A DNA stretch of 10,360 nt from Willaertia magna (lineage: Eukaryota > Heterolobosea > Eutetramitea > Acrasida > Naegleriidae): assembly GCA_902984215.1 (NCBI GenBank), contig CADWAF010003417.1, positions 1 to 10,360 on the forward strand. The letters are read 5' to 3'. Below are positions 1 to 7,862 of this stretch, in pieces. The position numbers and the translations under genes were made by a program. Every line of letters begins with the position of its first letter. Position 1 is the first letter of the stretch. The notes under the pieces are model-generated. The model made no database searches, was not told the origin of the DNA, and was given only the letters and a program-made list of their open reading frames with translations.

Positions 1-381
1 CGGGTAGAAGAAGTAGAAAAAGAAAACATAAATCTTAAAGATCGTGTAGATAAGGCTGAACAACGTGAGTTTATGCGTAGAGCAAATACTTTGAAGGAAG
101 TGTTTAAGTTTTTAGCAAATAAGGTTTCTAAAGTTATTACTACAATAATTACTGATGCTTCAAAACCAAAATGGTATCGTACAATGGAATCTTATTGTAA
201 TTCAAACATTGTTTATGAACTTCCAATTTCAATTAACTGTAAGGACTTATGGTCCAATTACAAGTTATTAAGGGAAAACAGGAATGATTTTTGTCATGGA
301 GAACTTGAAAGTTTGGTTAATATCTCTGAAGATGAACAAAAAGTTATTAAATGGTACTATCAACAAAAGGAAAATAAATAA
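1..381 (+). CDS. Coiled-coil protein, 3' part (paralogue of 9082-9819)
   Basis: Frame 1 is open from the first base of the window to a TAA stop at 379-381, so this is the C-terminal 126 codons of a gene that begins outside the window; the ATG at 73 is internal. The first 24 residues are the end of a charged coiled coil (VEEVEKENINLKD). A conserved C-terminal domain of about 100 residues follows, containing ANTLKEVFKFLANK, KPKWYR and DEQKVIKWY. By eye it is very similar to residues 118-245 of the minus-strand gene at the right end. Differences are mostly in-frame substitutions and whole-codon indels (FMRRAN here, FMMRRAN there; the segment after YELPIS is reworded), which suggests both copies are or recently were under coding constraint. 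I do not recognise the family and propose no function. Similarity to the other copy continues about 25-30 bp past the stop. Confidence 0.75.
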   Translation, partial: RVEEVEKENINLKDRVDKAEQREFMRRANTLKEVFKFLANKVSKVITTIITDASKPKWYRTMESYCNSNIVYELPISINCKDLWSNYKLLRENRNDFCHGELESLVNISEDEQKVIKWYYQQKENK

Positions 382-852
382 TGTACTCTTCAAATAAATT
401 GTCTCATCCAATTACCTTAGTAAATGTGTTCTATTATTAAATGCTTATGATCATGTATATACAAAAGTATTTTATTATCTGTCACAGATCTATTAGAATT
501 GGGTTTTCATAGATAGGTTACTATAAATTTGACTGTAAGACACTTTCTTAAGCATGTACTAGTATTTTGTTATTTATTACGGGAATAGGCGGTGCTTGAA
601 AATTTTGTTAAAAAAACATTAAAAATATTAAAAATTTAATTAGCCTTGGTTTTATTAAATAAACATTGCTTACAATAAATCTTTAACTTAGCGTTTTACA
701 TTCAATATGTTCTTTTAAATTTGTTAAATAAATTTTCTTTTATAAAATGGATAAAATTTAAAGACTTTACATTTTTTATTTGTGTTTGTCGTTAATAACT
801 TAAATTTAATTCTTTTAAATTTGTAAACTTTTCTAAACTATTTAAATTCGTT
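382..852. other. AT-rich gap without a recognisable gene
   Basis: About 470 bp with no convincing open frame on either strand. The first 30 bases or so, including TACTCTTCAAATAAATTGT, match the 3' flank of the coiled-coil gene at the other end of the window. Further on, TTCTTTTAAATTTGT occurs twice, near 711 and near 809. The last 60 bases before 853 may be very decayed RCC1-like coding sequence, but I cannot align them convincingly. Nothing else is identifiable. Confidence 0.6.
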
Positions 853-1223
853 TTAAAGTAAAGAAAATTATTTGTAATTGTATATTTGTGGAAATAAATT
901 AAATACACAATTAGATGTCAATTGAAAAGTTTACAAAAATAAATTCAGTTGAAATAAATCAAGAATTTATTTATCCATTATTATTGGAAAATGAAATATT
1001 TATTGTAAAGAGTGATTATAAAATTAATGTTATAGAAAATGAAATGTATCATTGTCATTATATCCTAGGATTAAATTGTTTTAAAAAACTTTTAGATAAA
1101 AAATTTTTGTATTTTATTACAAGTCAAAGAATTTTAAATTTACTGGATTGCTTTATTAAATATAGAAATGATTTTAAGCTTCTTATTGAAGCTAATTCTC
1201 TTTTGCATTATTCCCTAGAATGA
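853..1223 (+). pseudogene. RCC1-like gene fragment, decayed
   Basis: This is a remnant of the same RCC1 beta-propeller family as the 380-residue gene at 5882-7024. Bases 855-878 match the stretch of that gene that encodes KVKKIICN, then jump directly to a coding match for the blade motif YICGNKLN at 881-904, so sequence between two blades is missing. A frameshift follows, and the open frame from the ATG at 915 (102 codons) encodes FTKINSVEINQEFIYPLLL and LGLNCFKKLL, matching the C-terminal part of the intact protein and of the pseudogene at 8154-8846. TAG lies directly before ATG 915. The last 35 residues have no counterpart in the other copies and may be out-of-frame or foreign. The apparent start at 915 could be used, but a propeller fragment of one blade is unlikely to fold, so I treat it as a pseudogene. 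Confidence 0.65.
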
Positions 1224-1379
1224 TCTGCATCTATTCTTCAAGGCCTTCTCCTTGGGAGGCTCAATAAAGTGAATTTATAATACTGCATGAAGTGTGGTCC
1301 CTTAATTCTTTATTTTCCATAAAGACCCCTTAATGAGTGTTTCTAAAAGGTAAAAACATCAAACAACTTCTTTAAAAGT

Positions 1380-1565
1380 GTGGAATTAAAAAATTTAACA
1401 TTTATTTTCAAGAAGAATATCCAATTACAAGAGAATTTCCAATTTTTACAAAATGATAGAAATGAAGGATTATTGTTAAAAGCAAATGGTGAAACAAATA
1501 GACAGTCTGACATGTTAATTGGCAATAATATTTGTATTCAAAAAATTAAATCCTTTTTTTCCTAA
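1380..1565 (+). CDS. Small hypothetical ORF, doubtful
   Basis: A 61-codon frame on the plus strand from ATG 1380, containing QLQENFQFLQNDRNEGLLLK. It resembles no family I know. Composition is Asn/Lys-rich, as any AT-rich frame here would be, and a minus-strand frame of equal length overlaps it. It lies between a decayed RCC1 fragment and a broken DUF1963-like gene, so it could be another coding remnant. The 1224-1340 stretch upstream is locally less AT-rich (GGCCTTCTCCTTGGGAGGC) and shows no gene. Treat as unproven. Confidence 0.2.
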   Translation: MELKNLTFIFKKNIQLQENFQFLQNDRNEGLLLKANGETNRQSDMLIGNNICIQKIKSFFS

Positions 1566-1566
1566 A

Positions 1567-1629
1567 ATGACAAGTGGAAGAGGGAAGGGTGGTAGAGGAT
1601 TAAGATCGAATTCAGAAAGAAAAAAATAA
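1567..1629 (+). other. 20-codon ORF resembling a histone N-terminal tail
   Basis: ATG 1567 opens a frame of 20 codons ending in TAA at 1627-1629. Its first 11 residues, MTSGRGKGGRG, closely resemble the SGRGKGG tail start shared by histones H4 and H2A. The rest (LRSNSERKK) is basic but does not continue into a histone fold, and no H4 or H2A body follows in any frame. It could be an orphaned 5' fragment of a histone gene or a chance GGA/AGA/AAG-rich purine tract. No function is claimed. Confidence 0.3.
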
Positions 1630-1639
1630 ATGTAAATAC

Positions 1640-2672
1640 ATGTTATTTATTAAGGATGGTATTGAAGAAGAGAGTGAAGAATTATTTGAACATACTATTG
1701 AAAATGGTAAATCAATAATTATTATTGAAAAGAATGATATCTTATATATAATTGATGATAAGTCAAATAACAAATTAGTTGATGAATTAAATAATAATGA
1801 AGAAAAGAATGATAATTTAAATGTTGTTGATAGTTTAAATAATAATGAATCAAATGAATTTAATATTGAAAATTTAACAGAATTAGAAAAGATTATTAAA
1901 TTTGATGAAATGAATATTAATTATTATTCTCCTTTAAATATTAATATTGAAAATGAAGCAGAATGTGATGCAAATAATAAAAAAGCAATAATTGACAATT
2001 TACATTTTGCAATTGGTGAAAGTAAAATTGGTGGATATCCAGATTTACCAAAAGAAATGATTTGGCCAACTGATGGACATATATTGAAGAAGCTGCGTTA
2101 AACAATTTTCTTTTTATGATTATGATGGAACTATTCCAAAAAGTGATAACAATAGTTCAGGAATGATTTATTTCTGGGCAATGAAAGGAAGAAGTGGTCA
2201 AATAAATGTGAATAATGGTAAAATTGTTAGTGAAGTAATTACATTTGTAAGTGACAAAGATATTAAACGAATGGGAGGGTTAGAAAGAAGAATTGATAAA
2301 TTAAACCACTGTGAATGTTTTTGTTATCCAAAAAGATTAAAATTTAGAAATGTATTTAGTACAGTAAAGGCAGAGTTGGACGATGAAGATTTTGAACAAA
2401 TTAATGAAATTTTAAGACAAAAAAAAGGAAAATTATCAAAAGAAGATATTTATAATTTAAAGAAATTATGGAAAGAATTACAATTTGTAAAAGTTAAACA
2501 TTTACAACAATTTGGTGAACTTTTAGAATATCGTCCCAATTATCACAATGATGATGAAAGATTATTATCTTTAGATGAAAAGATTTTTAGAGATTTTGAA
2601 GTGTTTGGTGGTTGTGGTGTACAATGTAATAAAAAAAATATTATTTACATTTCCAAATCACAATCTTCATGA
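1640..2672 (+). pseudogene. DUF1963 (YwqG-like) protein, frameshifted
   Basis: Two adjoining open frames make one gene. The first (ATG 1640, 153 codons) has an acidic Asn-rich N-terminal half and then SKIGGYPDLPKEMIWP at about residues 128-143, the signature opening of DUF1963/YwqG proteins. It hits TAA at 2099-2101. One base out of register, the reading resumes at about 2103 with FSFYDYDG, the family's next conserved strand, and runs 169 or more codons to 2672. Family members normally carry 15-20 residues between these motifs (the LAQINL-like strand). They are missing here, so the break looks like a small deletion with a shift. The second half includes a Cys-containing stretch (HCECFCYP), a Lys/Glu-rich helix and FGGCGVQCN. 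After 2625 similarity to the copy at 7863 stops and the frame runs into the antisense of the CCCH gene, so the native C-terminus is lost. The function of DUF1963 proteins is poorly known. Confidence 0.65.
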
Positions 2673-4495
2673 TCATGATAATAATAACATTCATTTCCAA
2701 ATGGACAATTAACACCAAATCTACAACGAATAGTTTTTAATTTCTTTCTAGTTTGTTCATCTAATTTAGATTTCTTTTTAATATGTAAATTTCTACATTT
2801 ATCACCAAATTTACATTCTCCCTTTTTAAAGTATTGACATATTTGTCTATTTTCTAATTGATTATTTCCATTATTTCCATTATTGGAATTATTATTAGTT
2901 ACAATGTTATTATTTATTAAATTATTAGCAACAAGAACAGTTCCAGCAGCAACAGTTGTAGAAGTAGATGGTTGTAATGTCATCATCACATTTCCATTAT
3001 TATTATTCAAATTTAAATTATCATTGTAATGTTGTGTATTATAATGTTGTGTATTTCCATAAATATCCATAGTAATACCACCATTCATCATTCCACTATT
3101 ATTCATTGTCATCATTCCACTATTTAATTCATTATTTAAATAATTTAAAGATAATGGTGGTGAATTAGATAATGAAGTACTTGACGATGATGATGATGAT
3201 GCAGTACATGAATTATTTGTGGTCAAGTTATTTGTTTTTGGATGTAAAAAACTACATTGTTCACCAAATTTACAATTACCATTTAAATAATATTTACAAA
3301 TCTTTTTATGATAATTATTAACACTATTCACACTATTCACACCACCACCACTACAGTTATGATTATATAAATAATAATGATCCATATTATTATTATCTTC
3401 ATATTGTTGTTGTTGATAACATTGTTGATAATGAATATCTTCATCATCATCTAATACTTGATCTACAATGGAACGTAATGTATTATTATTAACAATTACA
3501 TTCTTACCAACAACAATAGCATTACCATTACCACCATTATTAGAACCAACAACACTAGTCATTGCATTATTACCACTACTATTATTATTGTTATTATTAC
3601 TAGTAATTGGTGTAGTAGCTGCACTAGTAGTAGTATTATTACCACTATTATTATTAGTAATATTAGTAATAATATTAGGTGTAGTATTATTAATACTTGC
3701 AGTTAATGCCTTGTTATTATTATTATTATTTCTATAAAGACCATATTCAATTTCTAATACACTATTAAATAAATCATCATTTAATTCATTTAATAATTGT
3801 TTATTATTATTATATCCAAATAATAATGGTGAAGTACCACTAGCACTATTACCACCACTATTAGCACTATTACTGTTATTACCAACACTATTACTGTTAT
3901 TACCAACACTACTATTAAAATTATCTTCAAAAGATAATGGTCTAGTATGAATAAATCCACTTGAAATTCCACCATAATAATAATGATTGTTATTATCTAA
4001 TGGTGGATATGAATTATTTAAATAAAATGTATTTCTTTTTGTTGGAATGGGATATGAAGATGTATTATTATTCATACCATTATCATTCCTATTCATACTA
4101 TTCATACCATTATTATCTTGCATTGATGATGATAATGGAGAGGATGATAATAATTCATTTGGTGGTGAAGATGATGAATCAATGGATAATGATTGTTGTT
4201 GTTGATTATTATTATAATGATGATGATAAGAAAAATAGTTATTATTATTTGTAAAGGAATGATTATTGTTAGATGATATAATATTACTATAAATTGTTGA
4301 ATGATCACTTAATGGTAAGGAAGAATTACTTGATGATGTAGATGATGTAGATAATAAACTTGTACCAAAAATATCATTATAATTGTTATAATTGTTATTA
4401 TAATTATTAGTATTGTTATTGTTACTACTTTTATTGTTATCCGTTGTTGTTGTTGTTGATAAAAGACTTGAATAGTTATTATTATTAATATTCAT
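2645..4495 (-). CDS. CCCH zinc-finger protein, Asn-rich
   Basis: An intact 616-residue frame from ATG 4495 to TAA at 2645. Two fingers are C-x7-C-x5-C-x3-H: one at about residues 399-417 (CKYYLNGNC, CSFLH) and one at about 553-571 (CQYFKKGEC, CRNLH). A third at about 591-607 (CRFGVNC, CYYYH) has the shorter spacing C-x5-C-x5-C-x3-H and lies ten residues from the C-terminus. The other two thirds is low-complexity Asn, Ser, Thr and Gln, encoded by AAT/AAC-type repeats, and probably disordered. CCCH fingers of this type usually bind single-stranded RNA, so a post-transcriptional regulator is likely (inference). Fingers two and three are joined by a basic linker (KKKSKLDEQTRKKLK). No RING or other domain is visible. 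The last 28 bases overlap the convergent DUF1963-like frame. A 14-base T run lies about 275 bp upstream. Confidence 0.88.
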   Translation of the reverse strand: MNINNNNYSSLLSTTTTTDNNKSSNNNNTNNYNNNYNNYNDIFGTSLLSTSSTSSSNSSLPLSDHSTIYSNIISSNNNHSFTNNNNYFSYHHHYNNNQQQQSLSIDSSSSPPNELLSSSPLSSSMQDNNGMNSMNRNDNGMNNNTSSYPIPTKRNTFYLNNSYPPLDNNNHYYYGGISSGFIHTRPLSFEDNFNSSVGNNSNSVGNNSNSANSGGNSASGTSPLLFGYNNNKQLLNELNDDLFNSVLEIEYGLYRNNNNNNKALTASINNTTPNIITNITNNNSGNNTTTSAATTPITSNNNNNNSSGNNAMTSVVGSNNGGNGNAIVVGKNVIVNNNTLRSIVDQVLDDDEDIHYQQCYQQQQYEDNNNMDHYYLYNHNCSGGGVNSVNSVNNYHKKICKYYLNGNCKFGEQCSFLHPKTNNLTTNNSCTASSSSSSSTSLSNSPPLSLNYLNNELNSGMMTMNNSGMMNGGITMDIYGNTQHYNTQHYNDNLNLNNNNGNVMMTLQPSTSTTVAAGTVLVANNLINNNIVTNNNSNNGNNGNNQLENRQICQYFKKGECKFGDKCRNLHIKKKSKLDEQTRKKLKTIRCRFGVNCPFGNECYYYHDHEDCDLEM

Positions 4496-4837
4496 CTTGT
4501 TAATTATTGTTAATTTGTTGTTATAGTATTTGTTAATTTATGGTTATTTAATTGTTGTTATTTAATTAATTGTTAGTTATTATTTTATGTACAATTTAAA
4601 TTTTAGGATCAATTCGTTATTATTATTGAAATATATAATACATAATTTAGACAATTTAAAAGAGTTTATACTTTAAACAAGTTTAAAATAATGAAATAGA
4701 AAGATAACAGCAAATATTCAACAAACTTTTTCGCAAAATGATATGTTCGTTGTAGATAAGAGATCTATTTTTTTTTTTTTTGAAAAATAAAAACTTTTTT
4801 TTGAAAAATAATTTATTGAAATTTAATGGTTGAAAAA
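4496..4837. other. Upstream region of the CCCH gene
   Basis: About 340 bp without a gene. On the minus strand it begins with a repetitive AACAATTAACA-type leader before ATG 4495. It also contains a homopolymer of about 14 T near 4769-4783 and a second T-rich tract at 4795-4802, each followed by TGAAAAATAA, a short direct repeat. It presumably holds the CCCH promoter. I see no TATA element I would commit to. Confidence 0.4.
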
Positions 4838-4889
4838 TTATTTTTGAAATGTTCCTTTGAGGGAACGTTTGCTTGTTGAGGGAATTTGG

Positions 4890-5005
4890 ATGACGATTGG
4901 TGATAAGGCAAGTATATCAAAGATAGTTTTATAAGTTTTTTTATGCAAAGGGTGGCTTTTTATTGTTATCGAATAGATTGTTGTTTGTGTTGATGGATTG
5001 AACTT
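4890..5005. repeat. Degenerate repeat, copy A
   Basis: This block matches 5660-5760 in the same orientation. Shared words are ATGACGATTGGTGATAAGG versus ATGACGATTGATGATAAGG, and near the far end ATTGTTGTTTGTG followed by TTGATGGA. The middle has diverged. On the minus strand it sits in an 87-codon frame (4838-5101) whose peptide, for example KTYKTIFDILAL, lines up loosely with KTIKLYIFKYLI in copy B, so the repeat may be eroded coding sequence. I cannot name a parent gene. Confidence 0.5.
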
Positions 5006-5115
5006 TTGAAAAGATGGGAAAAGGAAAGTAAAAAGATAGGTATAAATAAAGTGCAAATTTGGATTTGTAAAGTTAATTACAACTGAAATCAGTTTAGGCA
5101 ATTATACCACCAGTT

Positions 5116-5720
5116 CTATTGTAAGACACTAATATCGTCCACGTTAATTTTTAAATCTTCTCTGGCCTTAATGTATTCATTGTCACTTAAAATAGGATGT
5201 TTCATTAAGATCTGGTTTTAAAGTACTGTTTTCAAAACGCTTATTGTTGTAACAATACGATACGAGGTAGACTGTATTGCCCAAAAGAAAAGTAGTCATT
5301 GTATTCTTTTCTAAAATAAAGGCAACTTCATACACTAAAGTTTCTTGTTTATGTTTGAAATAAATTCATATATGACAATCTCTTTTTCTTTTTTCTTGAA
5401 AAACCTGCTAAATGTGAAATATTCTCAAATATTATATCTTCTTGTTCCAAAATATCCATTAGTTGTTTAATTGCCAAATTTAAAGCATTCATTAAGGTAG
5501 ATCATTACGGGTTGCAATGTTCATCCTGGCAAATTAAAGTACATGATACTTTTTGTTTATTCAGTAATTTTTTGTTTAAAAAACCGGGAACTGTAATTTC
5601 GGTTTTTAAAACAAGCATATGCAAAGATTTATTGTATAATATTGATTGGTTTAAAATAGTATGACGATTGATGATAAGGTATTTAAATATATATAATTTT
5701 ATTGTTTTATTGATAAACAA
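5116..5720 (-). pseudogene. Broken unknown protein gene
   Basis: Minus-strand coding remnants follow one another with interruptions. A 71-codon frame (5505-5720) contains KTEITVPGFLNKKLLNKQKV and CTLICQDEHCNP and ends at TAA TGA. In the same frame after the two stops, ATG 5492 opens NALNLAIKQLMDILEQEDI and SHLAGFSRKKKKRLSY. After a frameshift near 5350 the reading continues with QETLVYEVAFILEKN and LVSYCYNNKRFENSTLKP. A second shift near 5200 gives HPILSDNEYIKAREDLKI and VDDISVLQ, ending in TAG at 5116-5118. Protein-like composition across three frames points to one decayed gene rather than chance. I do not recognise the family. Upstream sequence (higher coordinates) is part of a duplicated block. 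Confidence 0.5.
5551..5660. repeat. Degenerate repeat, copy B1
   Basis: Contains TTTGTTTATTCAGTAATTTT, then AAAAAACCGGGAACTGTAAT, then an ATATTGATT...TTTAAAATAG end. The same series of words recurs at 5773-5890 in the same orientation. It overlaps the broken gene at 5116-5720, encoding its ITVPGFLNKKLLNKQ stretch on the minus strand. Confidence 0.65.
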
Positions 5721-5760
5721 TACCTACTATCGAGATTGTTGTTTGTGAGTTGATGGACTA
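5660..5760. repeat. Degenerate repeat, copy B of block 4890-5005
   Basis: Second copy of the block described at 4890-5005. It carries ATGACGATTGATGATAAGG at 5661-5679 and ATTGTTGTTTGTGAGTTGAT near 5736-5755. It lies between repeat copies B1 and B2, so the whole 4890-5890 stretch is a patchwork of duplicated pieces. Confidence 0.5.
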
Positions 5761-5772
5761 TGTTAACAACAC

Positions 5773-5890
5773 TGTTTGTTTATTCAATAATTTTTTGAGG
5801 GGAAATGGTTTAAAAAACCGGGAACTGTAATTTGCGGTCAAAAAGATTACCTTTCTTTTTAACACAAGTTCTAATATTGATTTAAAATAG
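5773..5890. repeat. Degenerate repeat, copy B2, reaching the RCC1 stop codon
   Basis: Matches 5551-5660: TTTGTTTATTCAATAATTTT, AAAAAACCGGGAACTGTAAT, and AATATTGATTTAAAATAG. It differs by a 14-base insertion (GAGGGGAAATGG region) and an extra C in GCGG. The end of the repeat covers the TAA stop (5882-5884) of the RCC1-like gene, so that gene's 3' end coincides with a repeat boundary. Confidence 0.65.
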
Positions 5891-7024
5891 AATGGAAATG
5901 TCTGCAAGCTTTTCACTTTTCAATTTTTGTAAACAATTTAATCCTAATGAATTTTCAATTTCTTCACATTCTTCTAAATTAATTAAATAATTACACTTTA
6001 CAATAAAACATTCATTTAATAATGTTATTGGATAAATGTATTTCTTATCTTTTGTTTGAATATTATTAATTTTTGTAAATGTATTTGATAATAAATTATT
6101 ACAATCAAATGGAATATTTTCTTTTTTACCACAAATATAAAAATCATTATTTACATCACTAATTAAACTAAAATTAAATAATGTTTTAAAACAATTTTCA
6201 ACTTTTACCAATCTAAAATAATTATCATAAATTACAATATTTGTAAAAGTTTTAATAATTTTTTCACATAATCCCAATTGATTATTAAAATTTATACCAC
6301 AAACGTATAATTCATTAAATTCATTAATTAATAATGTATTATCATTATTACAAATAATTTTCTTTACTTTAAAATCTAAATTTATTTTTGTAAAGTAATA
6401 AACCTTTTCTATATCATCCAATCCTAATTGACCATATTGATTATCTCCCAAACCGTAAAGTTCACCATTTTTATTTAATAAAATAATGTGACAATTTCCA
6501 CATTGTAAATCTTTAATTTGTAAATTATTTTCATTTGGAATTGTATATAATTTTAATTCAGACGGTTGATTATTATTGTAATTTACAAATGGTTTTGTTC
6601 CATAATTATAAATTAAATTATTTTTTGTAACAATTACAAAAACATCTTCTGAAGCTCTTATAAATTTAATATTGTCTTTAATTTTTAAATCATTTAATTT
6701 TTCAAACGTAAGTGAATCATTTCTTAAATAAAATTGAGCATCACGATTAATATAAAATTCATTCTCTTCATTAACAAGAATAATATAACTTGGACAAGAT
6801 TCAATAAATAAAATGTTTTTATTGCTTGGATAATTGCAAAAGGTTATTTGTTGTTTTTTAATGCAGTGAGGTCTGTAAATTATAATTTTATTTGTAATTG
6901 TTATAAAAAGGATAAAATGTAAACCTTGTTTAATAAATTTAATATTTTCGTTAAATTTAAAGTCAAGTAAAGGACTTGATTTTTTTGAATAATTTAATTG
7001 TGATTTTAATTCAATTATTTCCAT
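5882..7024 (-). CDS. RCC1-like beta-propeller protein
   Basis: An intact 380-residue frame from ATG 7024 to TAA at 5882. RCC1-type blade motifs are visible: GELYGLGDNQYGQLGL at 187-202, NELYVCGINFNNQLGL at 237-252, NDFYICGKK at 293-301 and weaker ones at about 45-50, 88-95 and 136-142. CGNCHIILL at 175-183 is the typical strand before a blade turn. RCC1 propellers bind partner proteins such as small GTPases or chromatin. The divergence here does not allow a partner to be named. The C-terminus, LQKLKSEKLADISILF, looks like the run-up to a BTB/POZ domain as in RCC1-BTB proteins, but a stop follows at once, at a repeat boundary, so the protein may be C-terminally truncated. Two decayed relatives lie at 853-1223 and 8154-8846. 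The eEF2-like frame ends 80 bp upstream on the same strand. Confidence 0.8.
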   Translation of the reverse strand: MEIIELKSQLNYSKKSSPLLDFKFNENIKFIKQGLHFILFITITNKIIIYRPHCIKKQQITFCNYPSNKNILFIESCPSYIILVNEENEFYINRDAQFYLRNDSLTFEKLNDLKIKDNIKFIRASEDVFVIVTKNNLIYNYGTKPFVNYNNNQPSELKLYTIPNENNLQIKDLQCGNCHIILLNKNGELYGLGDNQYGQLGLDDIEKVYYFTKINLDFKVKKIICNNDNTLLINEFNELYVCGINFNNQLGLCEKIIKTFTNIVIYDNYFRLVKVENCFKTLFNFSLISDVNNDFYICGKKENIPFDCNNLLSNTFTKINNIQTKDKKYIYPITLLNECFIVKCNYLINLEECEEIENSLGLNCLQKLKSEKLADISILF

Positions 7025-7104
7025 TTTTTTTTAATAATTTTTTAATAATTTTTGTTAAGCCATAAGTTGTCACTAATAGCGCACCACCTTGTGAAAGCGG
7101 TTCT

Positions 7105-7797
7105 TTATTTATTATTATCCAAAAAGTCAATATAATTTGGAACCTCCTCTTTGTCTCCCTTTCTTTTTCTAATTTCTTTCACTAATTTATTTAATTTACT
7201 ATTTTTATCCATCACATCTTCATCAATTACTTTCCACTGATCAAATACACATTGTATTAATAATTTTTCTTTGCCTTTCAATTTACTTTTCAATTCCTTT
7301 TCCAAACCAAACGATTCAACAACTGGAACAAAACATTTAATTAATAAATAAATTTCATTTAACTTTTCACTTTCAATAATTATTCCTTTTCTTTTCATTA
7401 TAATTTCCTTAATTATTTCTTCGTCTTCCTTTAAACATTCATTAATTTTTACAAAATAAATTGGTTCCATTAACTTGCTTTTCGCTCTCAATTGACTTGC
7501 TTTCATTCCTTTATAAGAAGCAGGAATAATCTTTCCAGCACCTCTGTGAATAGTATCTGAATGTAATTGAACATTTATTAAATTAAATCTTATTCCTCTC
7601 ATTTCCTCTGAACATAATGCTCCTTCTAAACTTGTTTGTTGAAAAGCAGAAATTACATAATCTTTAATTTCATTTAAATAATCACCATTAGATTTATTAC
7701 ACATATTGACAAGAATATTTGGACCTTTCTCTTTTGGTCCAAAACTCCAAATAGAATTTTTATTTAAATCATTATTACTCTTTTTTTTGTTAAATTT
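7105..7797 (-). CDS. Elongation factor 2-like protein, C-terminal domains only
   Basis: The minus-strand frame is open from just after TAA 7798-7800 down to TAA at 7105. The homologous sequence starts upstream of the first ATG (7704): SIWSFGPKEKGPNILV matches the IW-FGP---GPN segment of eEF2. From ATG 7704 there are 199 codons: YLNEIKDYV (9-17), MRGIRF (35-40), SDTIHRGAGKIIP (49-61, the domain IV tip loop; H53 aligns with the diphthamide histidine), LMEPIYFVKI (78-87), VVESFG (128-133), CVFDQW (152-157), RKRKG (179-183) and FLDNNK at the end. This covers domains IV and V, roughly the last fifth to quarter of a normal 840-residue eEF2. The GTPase domain is absent, so it cannot be a translocase on its own. 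Between motifs it is strongly divergent and Lys/Glu-rich, yet the frame is unbroken. It is either a young truncated pseudogene of a fast-evolving paralogue or a stand-alone domain IV-V protein. Confidence 0.75.
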   Translation of the reverse strand, partial: KFNKKKSNNDLNKNSIWSFGPKEKGPNILVNMCNKSNGDYLNEIKDYVISAFQQTSLEGALCSEEMRGIRFNLINVQLHSDTIHRGAGKIIPASYKGMKASQLRAKSKLMEPIYFVKINECLKEDEEIIKEIIMKRKGIIIESEKLNEIYLLIKCFVPVVESFGLEKELKSKLKGKEKLLIQCVFDQWKVIDEDVMDKNSKLNKLVKEIRKRKGDKEEVPNYIDFLDNNK

Positions 7798-7862
7798 TTA
7801 AAGTCAACAATTTACAACAAATAAATTTTCAAAAACATTAAATCTGCCTAAATTTTCTAAAA

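Noticed and set aside
1343..1525. 60-codon minus-strand frame
   Set aside because: Overlaps an equally weak plus-strand frame, has no motif and no flanking signals.
3400..3720. Dense trinucleotide repeats resembling a microsatellite array
   Set aside because: They are imperfect and in frame within the CCCH gene, encoding Asn, Gln and Thr runs; a coding origin explains them.
3468..3737. 89-codon plus-strand frame rich in Leu/Val
   Set aside because: It is the antisense of the Asn/Thr codon repeats in the CCCH gene; its hydrophobic run is an artefact of complementing AAT/ACT repeats.
3961..4308. Overlapping frames on both strands rich in Ile, Tyr and His
   Set aside because: Shadow frames of the low-complexity N-terminal part of the CCCH gene, with no domain signal.
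4769..4783. Long T run as a possible retroelement poly(A) tail
   Set aside because: No reverse transcriptase, target-site duplication or element body was seen next to it.
5672..5684. GATAAGGTATTTA shared with about 9952-9964 as a common promoter element
   Set aside because: Only 13 bases, AT-rich, not at equivalent positions relative to genes; it could be chance.
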